Positions 1 to 8,677 of a stretch of 64,000 nt of DNA are shown piece by piece (the first letter of the stretch is position 1; every line of letters begins with the position of its first letter). The notes beneath the pieces were generated by a model. That model saw only the letters and a program-made list of their open reading frames with translations. It searched no databases and was not told the origin of the DNA. Source of the stretch: Ignavibacteriota bacterium (GTDB lineage Bacteria > Bacteroidota > Ignavibacteria > UBA10030); the NCBI GenBank assembly GCA_003170475.1, contig PMZI01000081.1, positions 56,057 through 120,056 on the forward strand. Reading direction: 5' to 3'. The position numbers and the translations under genes are program-made.

Positions 1-1
1 C

Positions 2-1207
2 ACAGCAACCATTCCGGCTGCAAACGTTGACACGTTGGTATGTTACTTCGTCGAGGCATGGGGCGGTGGGGTATATGGCTCCGCTCCAGATTCGTCGAAA
101 CCCAATTTCTACCAGATCCGCCAAAGCGGTTTGACGATAAGGGATGTGCAGTTTACTCCTTTCGCGGGCGGTCTTTCCGGCTTTCTTGGTGACACTGTTA
201 CGGTCAGTGGTGTTATCACAGCCGATACGACGGATATCAAACAAAACCTGGGCGGACGACCGACATTGTGGATGGCATCAGCTTCTGGTGCATGGAATGG
301 CCTCGCGATCTTTTCCGCTGTCTCCAACGTTATCCCCGACACACTCGTGAGAGGGGACAGCGTTCAGGTGACCGGTCTGGTCACAGAACGAGGTGTGAGC
401 ACCAATGATAGCCGTACAGCACTTCAGGTCACGTCGTTCACAGTGGTGAAACGTGGTGTGACCGTACCGGCAGCAGCATCCATCGGTATTAGTGGATCCG
501 GCTCGGTGAGTTACCAAGATGCAAACAGACCCGTCAAGGGAAATGCAACATTTGAACAATGGGAGAGCGTCCTCGTCAAGCTTCCGACTGCCTATGTCAA
601 CATGCTGAATGCAGACAACTCAGCGGTGACAGGGTCGAGCAACTTTGGCGAATTCTTCATCAGCACTACCAAGGGGGCCACGACTACGGCGTTCGGTATT
701 CGGGTCAATGACGATGGTACCAACAACTACTTCTGCGACACGACCGTGGCGTACCAAACGTCGTGGCGATCTGCTCACACAACCAGTCCGCCCAAGAACA
801 GGCCGATTGTGATCGGGTCTGCCATTGCCTCACTCACAGGTATCATGACGTACTCGAATGGAGAATATAAGCTCGAACCGCGCAAGAACGATGACTTCGG
901 AGTCATCACGGCCGTCACGTACCAGGTGGCAGACGTTGTACCGACGGGATTCGAACTAAGCCAGAACTATCCGAATCCATTCAACCCGTCAACAACGATT
1001 CGCTACTTGTTACCGACCGGCGGAAAAGTAACCCTGAGAGTGTTCAACCTTCTGGGACAGGTCGTCGAGACGCTCGTCGAGCAACAGCAAAATGCAGGAT
1101 CGTATATTGTGGTCTTCAATGCCTCGCGGTTGTCCAGCGGAACGTACTTCTACAAACTGGAAACTGATCAGTACTCAGTGACAAAGAAGATGATGCTGTT
1201 GAAATAG
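2..1207 (+). CDS. Secreted protein with T9SS type A C-terminal sorting domain (5' end outside window)
   Basis: The frame is open to the left edge, so only the C-terminal part is present; the TTG at 35 is not a convincing start. The visible body is beta-rich and matches no enzyme family I recognise. The last ~80 residues form a typical Por-secretion sorting domain: an NYPNPFNPSTTIRY motif, then a short beta-sandwich with FNLLGQVVETL, SSGTYFYKL and a lysine-rich end. In this family that tail directs export through the type IX system and is removed at the cell surface. A strong terminator follows directly. Function of the body is unknown; the C-terminal assignment is secure. Confidence 0.9.
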   Translation, partial: TATIPAANVDTLVCYFVEAWGGGVYGSAPDSSKPNFYQIRQSGLTIRDVQFTPFAGGLSGFLGDTVTVSGVITADTTDIKQNLGGRPTLWMASASGAWNGLAIFSAVSNVIPDTLVRGDSVQVTGLVTERGVSTNDSRTALQVTSFTVVKRGVTVPAAASIGISGSGSVSYQDANRPVKGNATFEQWESVLVKLPTAYVNMLNADNSAVTGSSNFGEFFISTTKGATTTAFGIRVNDDGTNNYFCDTTVAYQTSWRSAHTTSPPKNRPIVIGSAIASLTGIMTYSNGEYKLEPRKNDDFGVITAVTYQVADVVPTGFELSQNYPNPFNPSTTIRYLLPTGGKVTLRVFNLLGQVVETLVEQQQNAGSYIVVFNASRLSSGTYFYKLETDQYSVTKKMMLLK

Positions 1208-1217
1208 CTCATTGTGT

Positions 1218-1253
1218 CGGAGGGGGAGCATGTTCTCCCCCTCCGCACTTTTT
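1218..1253 (+). terminator. Rho-independent terminator after the T9SS substrate gene
   Basis: A perfect 10-bp stem (1218-1227 with 1236-1245, CGGAGGGGGA/TCCCCCTCCG) with an 8-nt loop is followed by CAC and five T. It lies 10 bases after the stop codon and separates this gene from the envelope operon. Confidence 0.85.
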
Positions 1254-1278
1254 GATTGTATTATTGACCAGGCCTCTT

Positions 1279-2655
1279 TTGCACAAAGCATTACCGTACA
1301 TAGTGCTCGTCATTGTTCTTCTGTCCGGCTGTTCGAAACGGTATCCCAATGAACCGATTCCCAACCAGCCGCCGAAGACCTATATCGCTCTGGATCCAGA
1401 TGGCGCATTACGCAGGACTGTTAGTCTGCAGCATATCCATTGGTGGGGCGTCGATCCCGACGGATTCGTTGTCGGCTACTATTTCTCGCTCGACAACCAG
1501 CACTGGACCTTCACAACTCAGACGGACAGTGTATTCACATTTCGATTGAACAGACTTGATACGACGTATTCGTTCTTTGTCGCTGCGGTTGACGACCAGG
1601 GAGTTCGCGATCCACATCCAGCCTCGTTACTGTATCCCGTCCAAAACACTCCACCGAGTGTCGCATATCTCCTGACTTCTGCGGTGCCCGAGACGACCTA
1701 CACGGTTGCCACATTCCAGTGGACCGGGACGGACATTGATGGCAACGAGACCATCACGAACTATTTTTACGCTCTCGACGACACTTCAAATCCGTCGCGC
1801 TGGAAGACTCTCCCGGGGTCAGCGAATCTCGTGACACTCTTCAAAAGCGATGGGTTGGTGGAAGGGAACCATGCGTTCTATCTGAAGGCTCAAGACGTTG
1901 CCGGAGCCTACAGCCAGACCGTACGAATGCCCGATACCAACAAAGTATGGTATGTGCGTGAGCCCAAAGGCGATTTCCTCATCGTGAGAGATTACCTGCC
2001 GAGCGATTTTGCGGTAACGTTCTACAAACAGATGTTCGACACGTTGATGGGTGGTCGGTTGGGGAGCAAAGATGTGCTCGATATCAAGTTGGGGGCATCA
2101 GCGATCAGCAAGGGAAAATTTGTCCCTCCGCTTATCAATCCTACGTTCACCGAGACGCTGAAACTTTTCAAATACGTTTACTGGTACGCAGACAATTCTC
2201 CGAGCCTCGACATCCTCCAAGCGAGTTTGCCGGGATTCAAGAAGGCAGGTGGTAAGGTGTTCCTCGCCTCCGGCTTCCCGCAGTATATTCCGGCACAGGG
2301 TGGGCTCGGTGATTTCTTCCCGATCGATAACATTGAGTCGAGCTATTTCACCTCGATATTGCTCGGCAAGGACTCGATTGTAGCTGTCGATCCGTCGTAT
2401 CCAACGTTGGTGCGCGATTCGCTCGGGTTCATTTACACATTTCCAAGAGGCATCCTGCCGAAGGTGAACGCCCGGGTACTCTATCAGATGCAGAATTCAA
2501 CACGCTGGCCGGGTCAGCCGATCATGGGCGTGAAGGATGCAGATCAACCGAGTTTTGTTCTGCTCGCTGCCATCCTGCATCGATTCGGCACGCCACCAAA
2601 TCGTGCCGCTGCACTGCTGCGCAGAGTCTTCAGAGATGAGTTTGGAGTCCGATGA
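1279..2655 (+). CDS. Lipoprotein with Fn3-like domains, first gene of an envelope operon
   Basis: The start is taken at TTG 1279, not TTG 1252, because 1252 lies in the T-run of the terminator, CAGG stands 6 bases before 1279, and the resulting N-terminus (KALPYIVLVIVLLSGC) parallels that of the NHL lipoprotein at 6454 (RALPYIVLAIVVYVIGC). The LSGC lipobox predicts lipidation at Cys18. Two stretches with DPDG/DIDG turns (about residues 45-110 and 125-200) look like fibronectin-III-type sandwiches; the C-terminal half is unassigned. The stop overlaps the next ATG by four bases, implying translational coupling to the TonB receptor. It may be a surface partner of that receptor, but this is inference. 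Confidence 0.75.
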   Translation: MHKALPYIVLVIVLLSGCSKRYPNEPIPNQPPKTYIALDPDGALRRTVSLQHIHWWGVDPDGFVVGYYFSLDNQHWTFTTQTDSVFTFRLNRLDTTYSFFVAAVDDQGVRDPHPASLLYPVQNTPPSVAYLLTSAVPETTYTVATFQWTGTDIDGNETITNYFYALDDTSNPSRWKTLPGSANLVTLFKSDGLVEGNHAFYLKAQDVAGAYSQTVRMPDTNKVWYVREPKGDFLIVRDYLPSDFAVTFYKQMFDTLMGGRLGSKDVLDIKLGASAISKGKFVPPLINPTFTETLKLFKYVYWYADNSPSLDILQASLPGFKKAGGKVFLASGFPQYIPAQGGLGDFFPIDNIESSYFTSILLGKDSIVAVDPSYPTLVRDSLGFIYTFPRGILPKVNARVLYQMQNSTRWPGQPIMGVKDADQPSFVLLAAILHRFGTPPNRAAALLRRVFRDEFGVR

Positions 2656-5465
2656 CGAAGAGGGCTACCATATCGCTCTTGCTGCTGCCACTCTTGCTGC
2701 TTCTCGGCACCGCCGACCTCAATGCTCAGGGCAAAAGCTTGATCAAAGGTCGGGTGAAAGACGCGAGGACAGGAGAGGGCTTGCCCTCCGTCAATGTGAC
2801 GATCAAAGGCACTTACTACGGAGCGGCGACCGATCCGGACGGAAATTATAAGATTCAAAATGTCGGTCCGGGGAGCTATACCCTCGAGTTCAGTCTCATC
2901 GGGTACACTGTGGTGCAGCGTACGGCGGTTCGTGTTGAAGCGGGGAAGGAAACGACTATCGATCAGGACCTAACGGAAACAACGTTGAGCATCGGTCAGG
3001 AGGTCGTAATTGTCGGGACGAGGCCTCTCTTCAATCTGGAAGAGACAGCGAGCCGGAGAGCCGTGACGTCTGATGACATAAAATCTGCGGCCGTTGCAGA
3101 TGTGAGGGAAGTCGTCACGCAGCAGGTCGGTGTCGTACAAACCGACAACGAAATCCATATCCGCGGCGGTCGGGCGAACGAGAATGCGTATTTGCTTGAC
3201 GGCATATCCATCCAGGATCCGCTCTCCGGAACAGGTTTCGGACTCCAGATCAGCGCCGATGCCGTACAGGAAATCGAAGTCATCACCGGCGGATATAATG
3301 CTGAGTACGGACAGGCAACGTCTGGCGTTGTCAATGTGACCTTGAAGGATGGAGCTCAAAAATACCAGGGCTCCCTTGGCATCAAGAAGGATCAACTGGG
3401 GTTGAGCAACAAGATTGCGCGCAGCTTCAACACCGACATCTACGAAGCAACCATCAGCGGACCAGAACCAATTACGGGGAGCCTGCTGCCGCTCGTCGGC
3501 ATACAGGTGCCGGGAACGATCACTTTCTTCAGCAACCTGTACGTAGGACTGACGGACGGGTTCATGGGGAACCAGGCAAAACAGCTCGTCTCGTCGACGT
3601 TCTACGGCTCGCGTTTCGCTCCGCGGGAAGATAACAACTGGTTCCTGTTAGCAAAGCTCACATGGCGTCCGACACCTCTGGTCAGGATTTCCTATTCCTA
3701 TAATCACTCTGTAGCGATCAATCAGAATTCCCAGTCGTTGCAGACAAATCTGGAATACGTTGAACCCAGTCCCGGATATCAGTACGAATTTCAGAATATC
3801 CTTGATGGGGCAAACACGTATACTCACAACAATCAGCTGCACGTCCTTTCCTTGACGCACACGCTGTCGAATTCGTTGTTCTACGAACTGAAGCTCTCGC
3901 ACTTCTTCACCAACCTGCGGGCTGATGCAAACGGTCTGGACTACACTCAATATCATGAGCCGAAAGACATCGTCACCTTCCCGATCGTCTATTTCAACTC
4001 GGGGCATGACACTGTCGGCGTGATTCCGGGAGATGGTTTCTACGATTATGGCAACGGATTCACCTGGCATGACCACTATGTCATCGAGAACACGTTGAAG
4101 CTGGATATCACGAATCACTTCTCTGAGAAGAACAAGCTCAAAGCCGGATTCGAACTCACGCTGCAGGAGATGCAGAATGTCGACATTTATGAACCGTGGA
4201 TCGGGACGCTTGGCCTGAACAACGACATCTACAAGGTCAATCCCGCGTTCGGAGCGATGTATGTCCAGGACAATGTGAATTTCAGCGGGATGATCCTGAA
4301 CGCCGGACTTCGTTTCGATTATTGGTTCCCCGGAAAGTACGTCGATGATGCAGTGAACAATCCGGATGTCGTCACGATTCCGGATCAGATCAGACAGGAC
4401 TATCACGATCAGACGCATATGCTCTTTGGACGACGGTGGAAGGGAAGGATCAGCCCGCGCATCGGCATCTCGCATCCGGTATCCGATAATCAAATGCTGT
4501 TCTTTTCGTACGGGCACTTTTCGAAGCTTCCGAAGCCGCAGTTCGTCTACGCGAAACTGAGTCCTTCTTCGGCACAGTCCACGTTTCAGAAATTCGGCAA
4601 CCCCAATCTGAATCCTGAAACAACGGTGGCCTACGAGTTGGGGCTGCAAACGCAATTCTCGAATGACGATGTTCTGACAGTGACGGCGTACAACAAAGAC
4701 ATTTTCGACTACGTCTCGACGGTGCAGGCGAAGATCACGACTTCAAGAATTTCGACATCGAACTTCATCACATACGTCAACAGCGATTATGCCCGATCGC
4801 GCGGAATCGAAGCGGAGTTCCGGAAGAGAATCGGGAAGTGGTTCCGAGGCAGCGTCTCAGGCTCGTATTCTATTACAACAGGCAAGAGTTCAACGCCTGA
4901 CCAGGCGTTGCTCGTGGCGCGGGGAATTCAGGACGAAACCATCAAAGAAAGCTATGTGGTATGGGATCGTCCCCTGCAATTCAATCTGAACACAACATTC
5001 ATCGTCGCCAAGGACGAGCCGTTGTTCGGTTTCGCACCGGGGATCCTTGATGACTACATGGTCTATCTGCGAGGATTCTACGAATCGGGGAAACGCTATA
5101 CGCCCGATATGTTGGACGGAACGCTTTCGAACGGTCGTCCCAACTATGTGACAGATAATTCGAATCTCCTTGGGAGTCTTGGTCAACCGTGGTTTTGGGT
5201 TGACATGAATATCGAGAAGTACATCCACGTCTCGGGTCTGGAGTTCACCCTGTCGATGCAAATCAAGAATCTCCTCGACATCAAGAACTCGGCGATCATC
5301 AATCCGGTCACCGGCCGGGCGTACGAATTTGGCGACCCGACTCCGAGCAGCTGGAATGATCCGCTCTATCCACAATTGCAGGCACCTGTCACGGCGTATC
5401 CGCTCAACCCGGCTCGGTATCTGACGGGAAGAAACGTTCAGGTTGGTTTGGCTATGAGGTTCTAA
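2652..5465 (+). CDS. TonB-dependent outer-membrane receptor with N-terminal carboxypeptidase-regulatory-like domain
   Basis: A 937-residue protein with signal peptide (LLLLPLLLLLGTADLNAQ). Residues ~30-110 form a CarboxypepD_reg-like sandwich (GRVKDARTGEGLPSVNVTI, DPDGNYKI). A plug domain follows (~130-230, with IHIRGGRANENAYLLDGI and GGYNAEYGQATSGVVNV), then a long beta-barrel rich in aromatic-alternating strands ending in VQVGLAMRF, a typical terminal aromatic. This architecture is that of Bacteroidota SusC-like/Oar-like transporters, which import large ligands with energy from TonB-ExbBD. The substrate cannot be told from sequence. It sits between two lipoproteins and a PorV-like protein in a tightly packed operon; no SusD gene is present. 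Confidence 0.92.
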   Translation: MTKRATISLLLLPLLLLLGTADLNAQGKSLIKGRVKDARTGEGLPSVNVTIKGTYYGAATDPDGNYKIQNVGPGSYTLEFSLIGYTVVQRTAVRVEAGKETTIDQDLTETTLSIGQEVVIVGTRPLFNLEETASRRAVTSDDIKSAAVADVREVVTQQVGVVQTDNEIHIRGGRANENAYLLDGISIQDPLSGTGFGLQISADAVQEIEVITGGYNAEYGQATSGVVNVTLKDGAQKYQGSLGIKKDQLGLSNKIARSFNTDIYEATISGPEPITGSLLPLVGIQVPGTITFFSNLYVGLTDGFMGNQAKQLVSSTFYGSRFAPREDNNWFLLAKLTWRPTPLVRISYSYNHSVAINQNSQSLQTNLEYVEPSPGYQYEFQNILDGANTYTHNNQLHVLSLTHTLSNSLFYELKLSHFFTNLRADANGLDYTQYHEPKDIVTFPIVYFNSGHDTVGVIPGDGFYDYGNGFTWHDHYVIENTLKLDITNHFSEKNKLKAGFELTLQEMQNVDIYEPWIGTLGLNNDIYKVNPAFGAMYVQDNVNFSGMILNAGLRFDYWFPGKYVDDAVNNPDVVTIPDQIRQDYHDQTHMLFGRRWKGRISPRIGISHPVSDNQMLFFSYGHFSKLPKPQFVYAKLSPSSAQSTFQKFGNPNLNPETTVAYELGLQTQFSNDDVLTVTAYNKDIFDYVSTVQAKITTSRISTSNFITYVNSDYARSRGIEAEFRKRIGKWFRGSVSGSYSITTGKSSTPDQALLVARGIQDETIKESYVVWDRPLQFNLNTTFIVAKDEPLFGFAPGILDDYMVYLRGFYESGKRYTPDMLDGTLSNGRPNYVTDNSNLLGSLGQPWFWVDMNIEKYIHVSGLEFTLSMQIKNLLDIKNSAIINPVTGRAYEFGDPTPSSWNDPLYPQLQAPVTAYPLNPARYLTGRNVQVGLAMRF

Positions 5466-5467
5466 TC

Positions 5468-6457
5468 GTGTACCGAGTGAGGCACTTCATATTGTTGGTT
5501 CTTTGTCTGCTGGTCGTTCAGCATGAGCTGAATGCTCAGCTGATGCCGGTGTTGGGGGCGCAACGGGCGGGGACGGCCAGCGCACAGTTCCTGAAAATCG
5601 GTGTTGGTGCACGTGCAGGGGGGATGGGCGAGAGTTTTGTTGCAGTCGCCAACGACGCGTCGGCGTTATATTGGAATCCCGCCGGCATTTCCCAATTTGA
5701 GGCCAATGAAGTGATCTTTTCCCATACAACCTGGTTGGTCGATGTCCAGCATGAATTCTTCGGAGCGGTCTATCATCCGACATTGGATGACGCATTCGGT
5801 CTTTCGATTACCTCGCTCCATACCGATGACATGCCGGTAACAACGGAAGTGCAGCCCTTGGGCAATGGAACGTACTTTCGGTTCGGCGACCTCGCTGTGG
5901 GATTGACCTACAGCCGAAAGCTGACATCTCAGTTCAGCTTCGGGGCAACAGTCCGGTTCTTCGAAGAGACGCTGGATGTTCTGAAGATGCGGGGGACACT
6001 TCTGGATCTTGGTACGTATTACTGGACGGGACTCGGCTCTCTGAGGTTCTCCGCCGTGGTGTCGAATTTCGGCGGCCAGGTTTCTCCGACGGGAACTGTG
6101 CAGTCGATCAGCGGTGTGTCAACAACTCAGTTCCAACAGTTCTCGCCGCCGACTCTTTTCAAATTCGGTTTTGCATTTGAGCCTCTGCAGAATGCCACGA
6201 ACTCGCTGACAACGTCTCTGCAGTTGAATCACCCGAATGACAACTCCGAGAACCTGAGTGCCGGCGCCGAGTATCGATGGTCCAACATGTTTTTTGTCCG
6301 TGGCGGATACAAGTTCAACGTGGACGAGGAAAGCTTCTCCCTTGGTGTCGGGGTGGCAGCATCCCTCAGCGCTTTCACTTTGCATGTCGACTATGGGTAT
6401 GCTCCGTTCAAGAATCTGGGCGGTGTTCACAGACTTTCGGTGATTGGACAGTTATGA
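5468..6457 (+). CDS. PorV/PorQ-family outer-membrane beta-barrel protein
   Basis: A 329-residue protein with a GTG start two bases after the TonB receptor stop. After a signal peptide ending in ELNAQ it carries the hallmark N-terminal block of the PorV/PorQ (UPF0164) family: FLKIGVGARAGGMGESFVA followed by NDASALYWNPAGIS. The rest is amphipathic beta-strands ending in HRLSVIGQL, as expected of a FadL-like barrel. Family members include PorV, the shuttle protein of the type IX secretion system, but many paralogues of unknown role exist, so T9SS function is not assured. The stop overlaps the following ATG (ATGA). Confidence 0.88.
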   Translation: MYRVRHFILLVLCLLVVQHELNAQLMPVLGAQRAGTASAQFLKIGVGARAGGMGESFVAVANDASALYWNPAGISQFEANEVIFSHTTWLVDVQHEFFGAVYHPTLDDAFGLSITSLHTDDMPVTTEVQPLGNGTYFRFGDLAVGLTYSRKLTSQFSFGATVRFFEETLDVLKMRGTLLDLGTYYWTGLGSLRFSAVVSNFGGQVSPTGTVQSISGVSTTQFQQFSPPTLFKFGFAFEPLQNATNSLTTSLQLNHPNDNSENLSAGAEYRWSNMFFVRGGYKFNVDEESFSLGVGVAASLSAFTLHVDYGYAPFKNLGGVHRLSVIGQL

Positions 6458-7542
6458 AGCGCGCACTTCCCTATATCGTTCTCGCGATTGTGGTGTACGT
6501 CATCGGATGTCAGGAGACTCATTTCCCCGTCGATTCGCTTCCTCAAGGGAACGTCAACACGAGAATCGGCGACACGGTCTATGTTCTCCAGAATCCGGTA
6601 TGGACAGGATTCAATCACCCTCAGGCCGTGATCGTTGGAAATGAACCCTTCATCTACGTTGCCGATACGGATAACGACAGAATTGTTATGCTGGACCTCA
6701 TTGGCCGGGTGATCGGATATTCTCCGAAAATAAAGCACCCCGTGGCTCTCACGGAAGACAAGCGGCTCCAACTGATCGTCTGCGCGCAATTCGATACGCT
6801 TCTTCCCGGCAAGCAGTCTCCGACAACGTTCGGCGCTGTCTATCGCCTGGACATGGTCTCCGCTAATCATGACATCAGCAGCGCACGGCCCCGCAGGGTA
6901 TTTTATGAGCCGAGCGATTCGACCCGTCGCTATGCTGGCGTAGCATCGCTCTACAACAATCAATACTACATCTGCCGCAATGGTCCGAAGAACGAACTCA
7001 CCCGCATAGACCGGGACCTCGCCGTCCTGCAGTTTTCGATGAACGACGAACTGCTTTCTCCGGTCACGACCAGCTTCTCGCCAGACGGTACCGGATTGCT
7101 CTCGTTGAGCACCATGTCAGCGATCGCCACCATGCCCTGGAATAGAAGTGTTGAGTTCGTTTTCTGCCAAACCGGCGATCACGCACTGTACAAAGTGCAG
7201 TGGATTCAGTATGTGGTCGAAGGGCAAACGGCAAACTACATATCAAAGTTCTACCCCAGTCTCGATGGCAGTATTGATTTCCTCCGCCTCAATCATTTCA
7301 CACAGCCGGCCGGAGTGACGTTTGATCCGTCCGGCAACCTCTACGTCGTCGATGCCGCGAAGGACAGCCTCTACAGATTCTCCACACGGGGGATCGAGCG
7401 GTATTCGTTCGGTGGGACGGGATCGGGCGACATGCAATTCCATCAGCCTTCAGGAATCGCCTATTTTGACAAGACTCTCTTCGTAGCAGACCGAGGCAAC
7501 AACCGCATCGTTCGGTTCAAGCTCTCCAGCGACATCCAATAG
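6454..7542 (+). CDS. NHL-repeat lipoprotein
   Basis: The start is ATG 6454, overlapping the previous stop (ATGA); an upstream in-frame ATG lies inside the porin gene and is unlikely. The 362-residue product begins MKRALPYIVLAIVVYVIGC, so Cys19 is a likely lipidation site. The remainder reads as a beta-propeller: YVADTDNDRIVMLD, GVTFDPSGNLYVVDAAKDSLYRFS and IAYFDKTLFVADRGNNRIVRF are clear NHL blades. Such propellers are binding scaffolds or hydrolases; no catalytic set was identified. Last gene of the four-gene operon. The N-terminal similarity to the first gene of the operon suggests a common ancestral leader. Confidence 0.85.
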   Translation: MKRALPYIVLAIVVYVIGCQETHFPVDSLPQGNVNTRIGDTVYVLQNPVWTGFNHPQAVIVGNEPFIYVADTDNDRIVMLDLIGRVIGYSPKIKHPVALTEDKRLQLIVCAQFDTLLPGKQSPTTFGAVYRLDMVSANHDISSARPRRVFYEPSDSTRRYAGVASLYNNQYYICRNGPKNELTRIDRDLAVLQFSMNDELLSPVTTSFSPDGTGLLSLSTMSAIATMPWNRSVEFVFCQTGDHALYKVQWIQYVVEGQTANYISKFYPSLDGSIDFLRLNHFTQPAGVTFDPSGNLYVVDAAKDSLYRFSTRGIERYSFGGTGSGDMQFHQPSGIAYFDKTLFVADRGNNRIVRFKLSSDIQ

Positions 7543-7988
7543 ATCCTCTTCTCCATTCTCCGTTGCTTGCATCTCGATCGGAAACCCAGTACTGAATTCG
7601 ATGCTTGGTTCTGGACCCCTTGCCGCCTGACCTGTAAGCCCTGCAAAGTCGGGCAGGCTTATGAAGGGGTGACTTACGGGTCTTCTTCTGAAGCTGAGGT
7701 CCCTCTCAATGCGGAAACAAGCGTTCAAATATAGCCCACGACAAAGAGACATAGTCATTCCTGCGAAAGCAGGAATCCAGAAGAAGGCTTGATGTAGGCC
7801 CTGAACCGCGTCTTGCGCGCAGGCGAATTTCAAGCGCGCTTTCGAAGCTCATTTCTTTGTTTCTCCTGAGACAAGGTTCAAACATACCCAACGCCAAACA
7901 ACAGAGTCAATCCCGCGAAAGCGGCTTGACCGCCTTGTTGATTCTCACAGGTTTGGCGGGAATCCAGAACGAAGCTTGAGAATGGTAA
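7543..7988. repeat. Repeat-rich left flank of GIY-YIG gene 1
   Basis: No gene. It contains an outer direct repeat at 7611-7682 (second copy 8429-8500, nearly identical), a REP-like hairpin at 7757-7776 (ATTCCTGC, GAAA loop, GCAGGAAT) followed by CCAG, and an inner repeat of about 76 bp at 7904-7979 (second copy about 8344-8419, roughly 80% identical by eye). The copies on the right lie in the same order-mirrored nesting around the nuclease gene: outer-inner-gene-inner-outer, all in direct orientation. Confidence 0.8.
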
Positions 7989-8300
7989 ATGAAAGCCTGC
8001 TTCGTCTATATCCTCGCGAGCAAGAGAAACGGAACGCTTTACATCGGTGTGACGAACGACCTCGTGCGCAGAGTCATCGAACACAAGTCGGGCTCCATCG
8101 GGGGGTTCACCACACGGTACGCCGTTTCCATTCTGGTCTACTATGAAGTATACGACAACATGTACGATGCCATCCTGCGAGGGAAGCGGTTGAAGAGATG
8201 GAAAAGGCAATGGAAGATTCAGTTGATCGAAGGGCACAATCCGAAGTGGCAAGATCTCTTTTCTGACGATCGTGCCATAATGTCCTTGCCAAAGGACTGA
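7989..8300 (+). CDS. Stand-alone GIY-YIG nuclease-domain protein, copy 1
   Basis: A 103-residue protein consisting almost only of a GIY-YIG domain: CFVYILASKRNGTLYIGVT carries the two paired motifs (VYI and YIG), followed by LVRRVIEHK with the catalytic-type Arg, and an RGKRLKRWKRQWKIQLI helix typical of the small UPF0213/YhbQ-like group. These proteins are presumed single-strand or structure-specific endonucleases. The gene stands alone, with no partner ORF, and is bracketed by nested direct repeats on both sides. It is clearly related along its whole length to the nuclease at 41153. The role suggested by context, repeat-associated DNA cleavage, is inference. Confidence 0.9.
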   Translation: MKACFVYILASKRNGTLYIGVTNDLVRRVIEHKSGSIGGFTTRYAVSILVYYEVYDNMYDAILRGKRLKRWKRQWKIQLIEGHNPKWQDLFSDDRAIMSLPKD

Positions 8301-8677
8301 GCGAAGCGAGATTTCTGAACGGCGCACATGAGAGAGAGCGCAAAGTCATTCCCGCACAAGCGGCCTGCCCGCCTTGTTGGTTCTCACTGGTCAGGCGGGG
8401 AGTCCAGAAACAAACTTGACACTAAGTCCTGGGCCCCTTCCCGCCTGACCTGTAAGCCCTGCAAAGTCGGGCAGGCTTACGAAGGGGTGACTTATGACTC
8501 TTTTTACTGGCGTGTCAATCCCTCGAGTGGTCCTTGCCTCCCACCTCTAACTTCCGTAGTTTTGAAAAGGTTATCAGATCAGCCGTTTCTTTCCAACCCT
8601 TCTGCATAGTGATCCGATTCCGACACGAACTTGAATCACCGGATCAGTGCGCACCGCACCGTGAAATGGAGGTTGTC
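8301..8677. repeat. Repeat-rich right flank of GIY-YIG gene 1
   Basis: Holds the second inner direct repeat (about 8344-8419, starting AAGTCATTCCCGC) and the second outer repeat (8429-8500, GCCTGACCTGTAAGCCCTGC and onward). From 8501 to the DUF362 start there is unique sequence, probably the promoter and leader of that gene, but no clear promoter was recognised. Confidence 0.75.

Noticed and set aside
3648..4655. Long minus-strand open frame (335 codons)
   Set aside because: It lies entirely within the TonB receptor gene; its composition is that of an antisense shadow with no ribosome site or recognisable domain.
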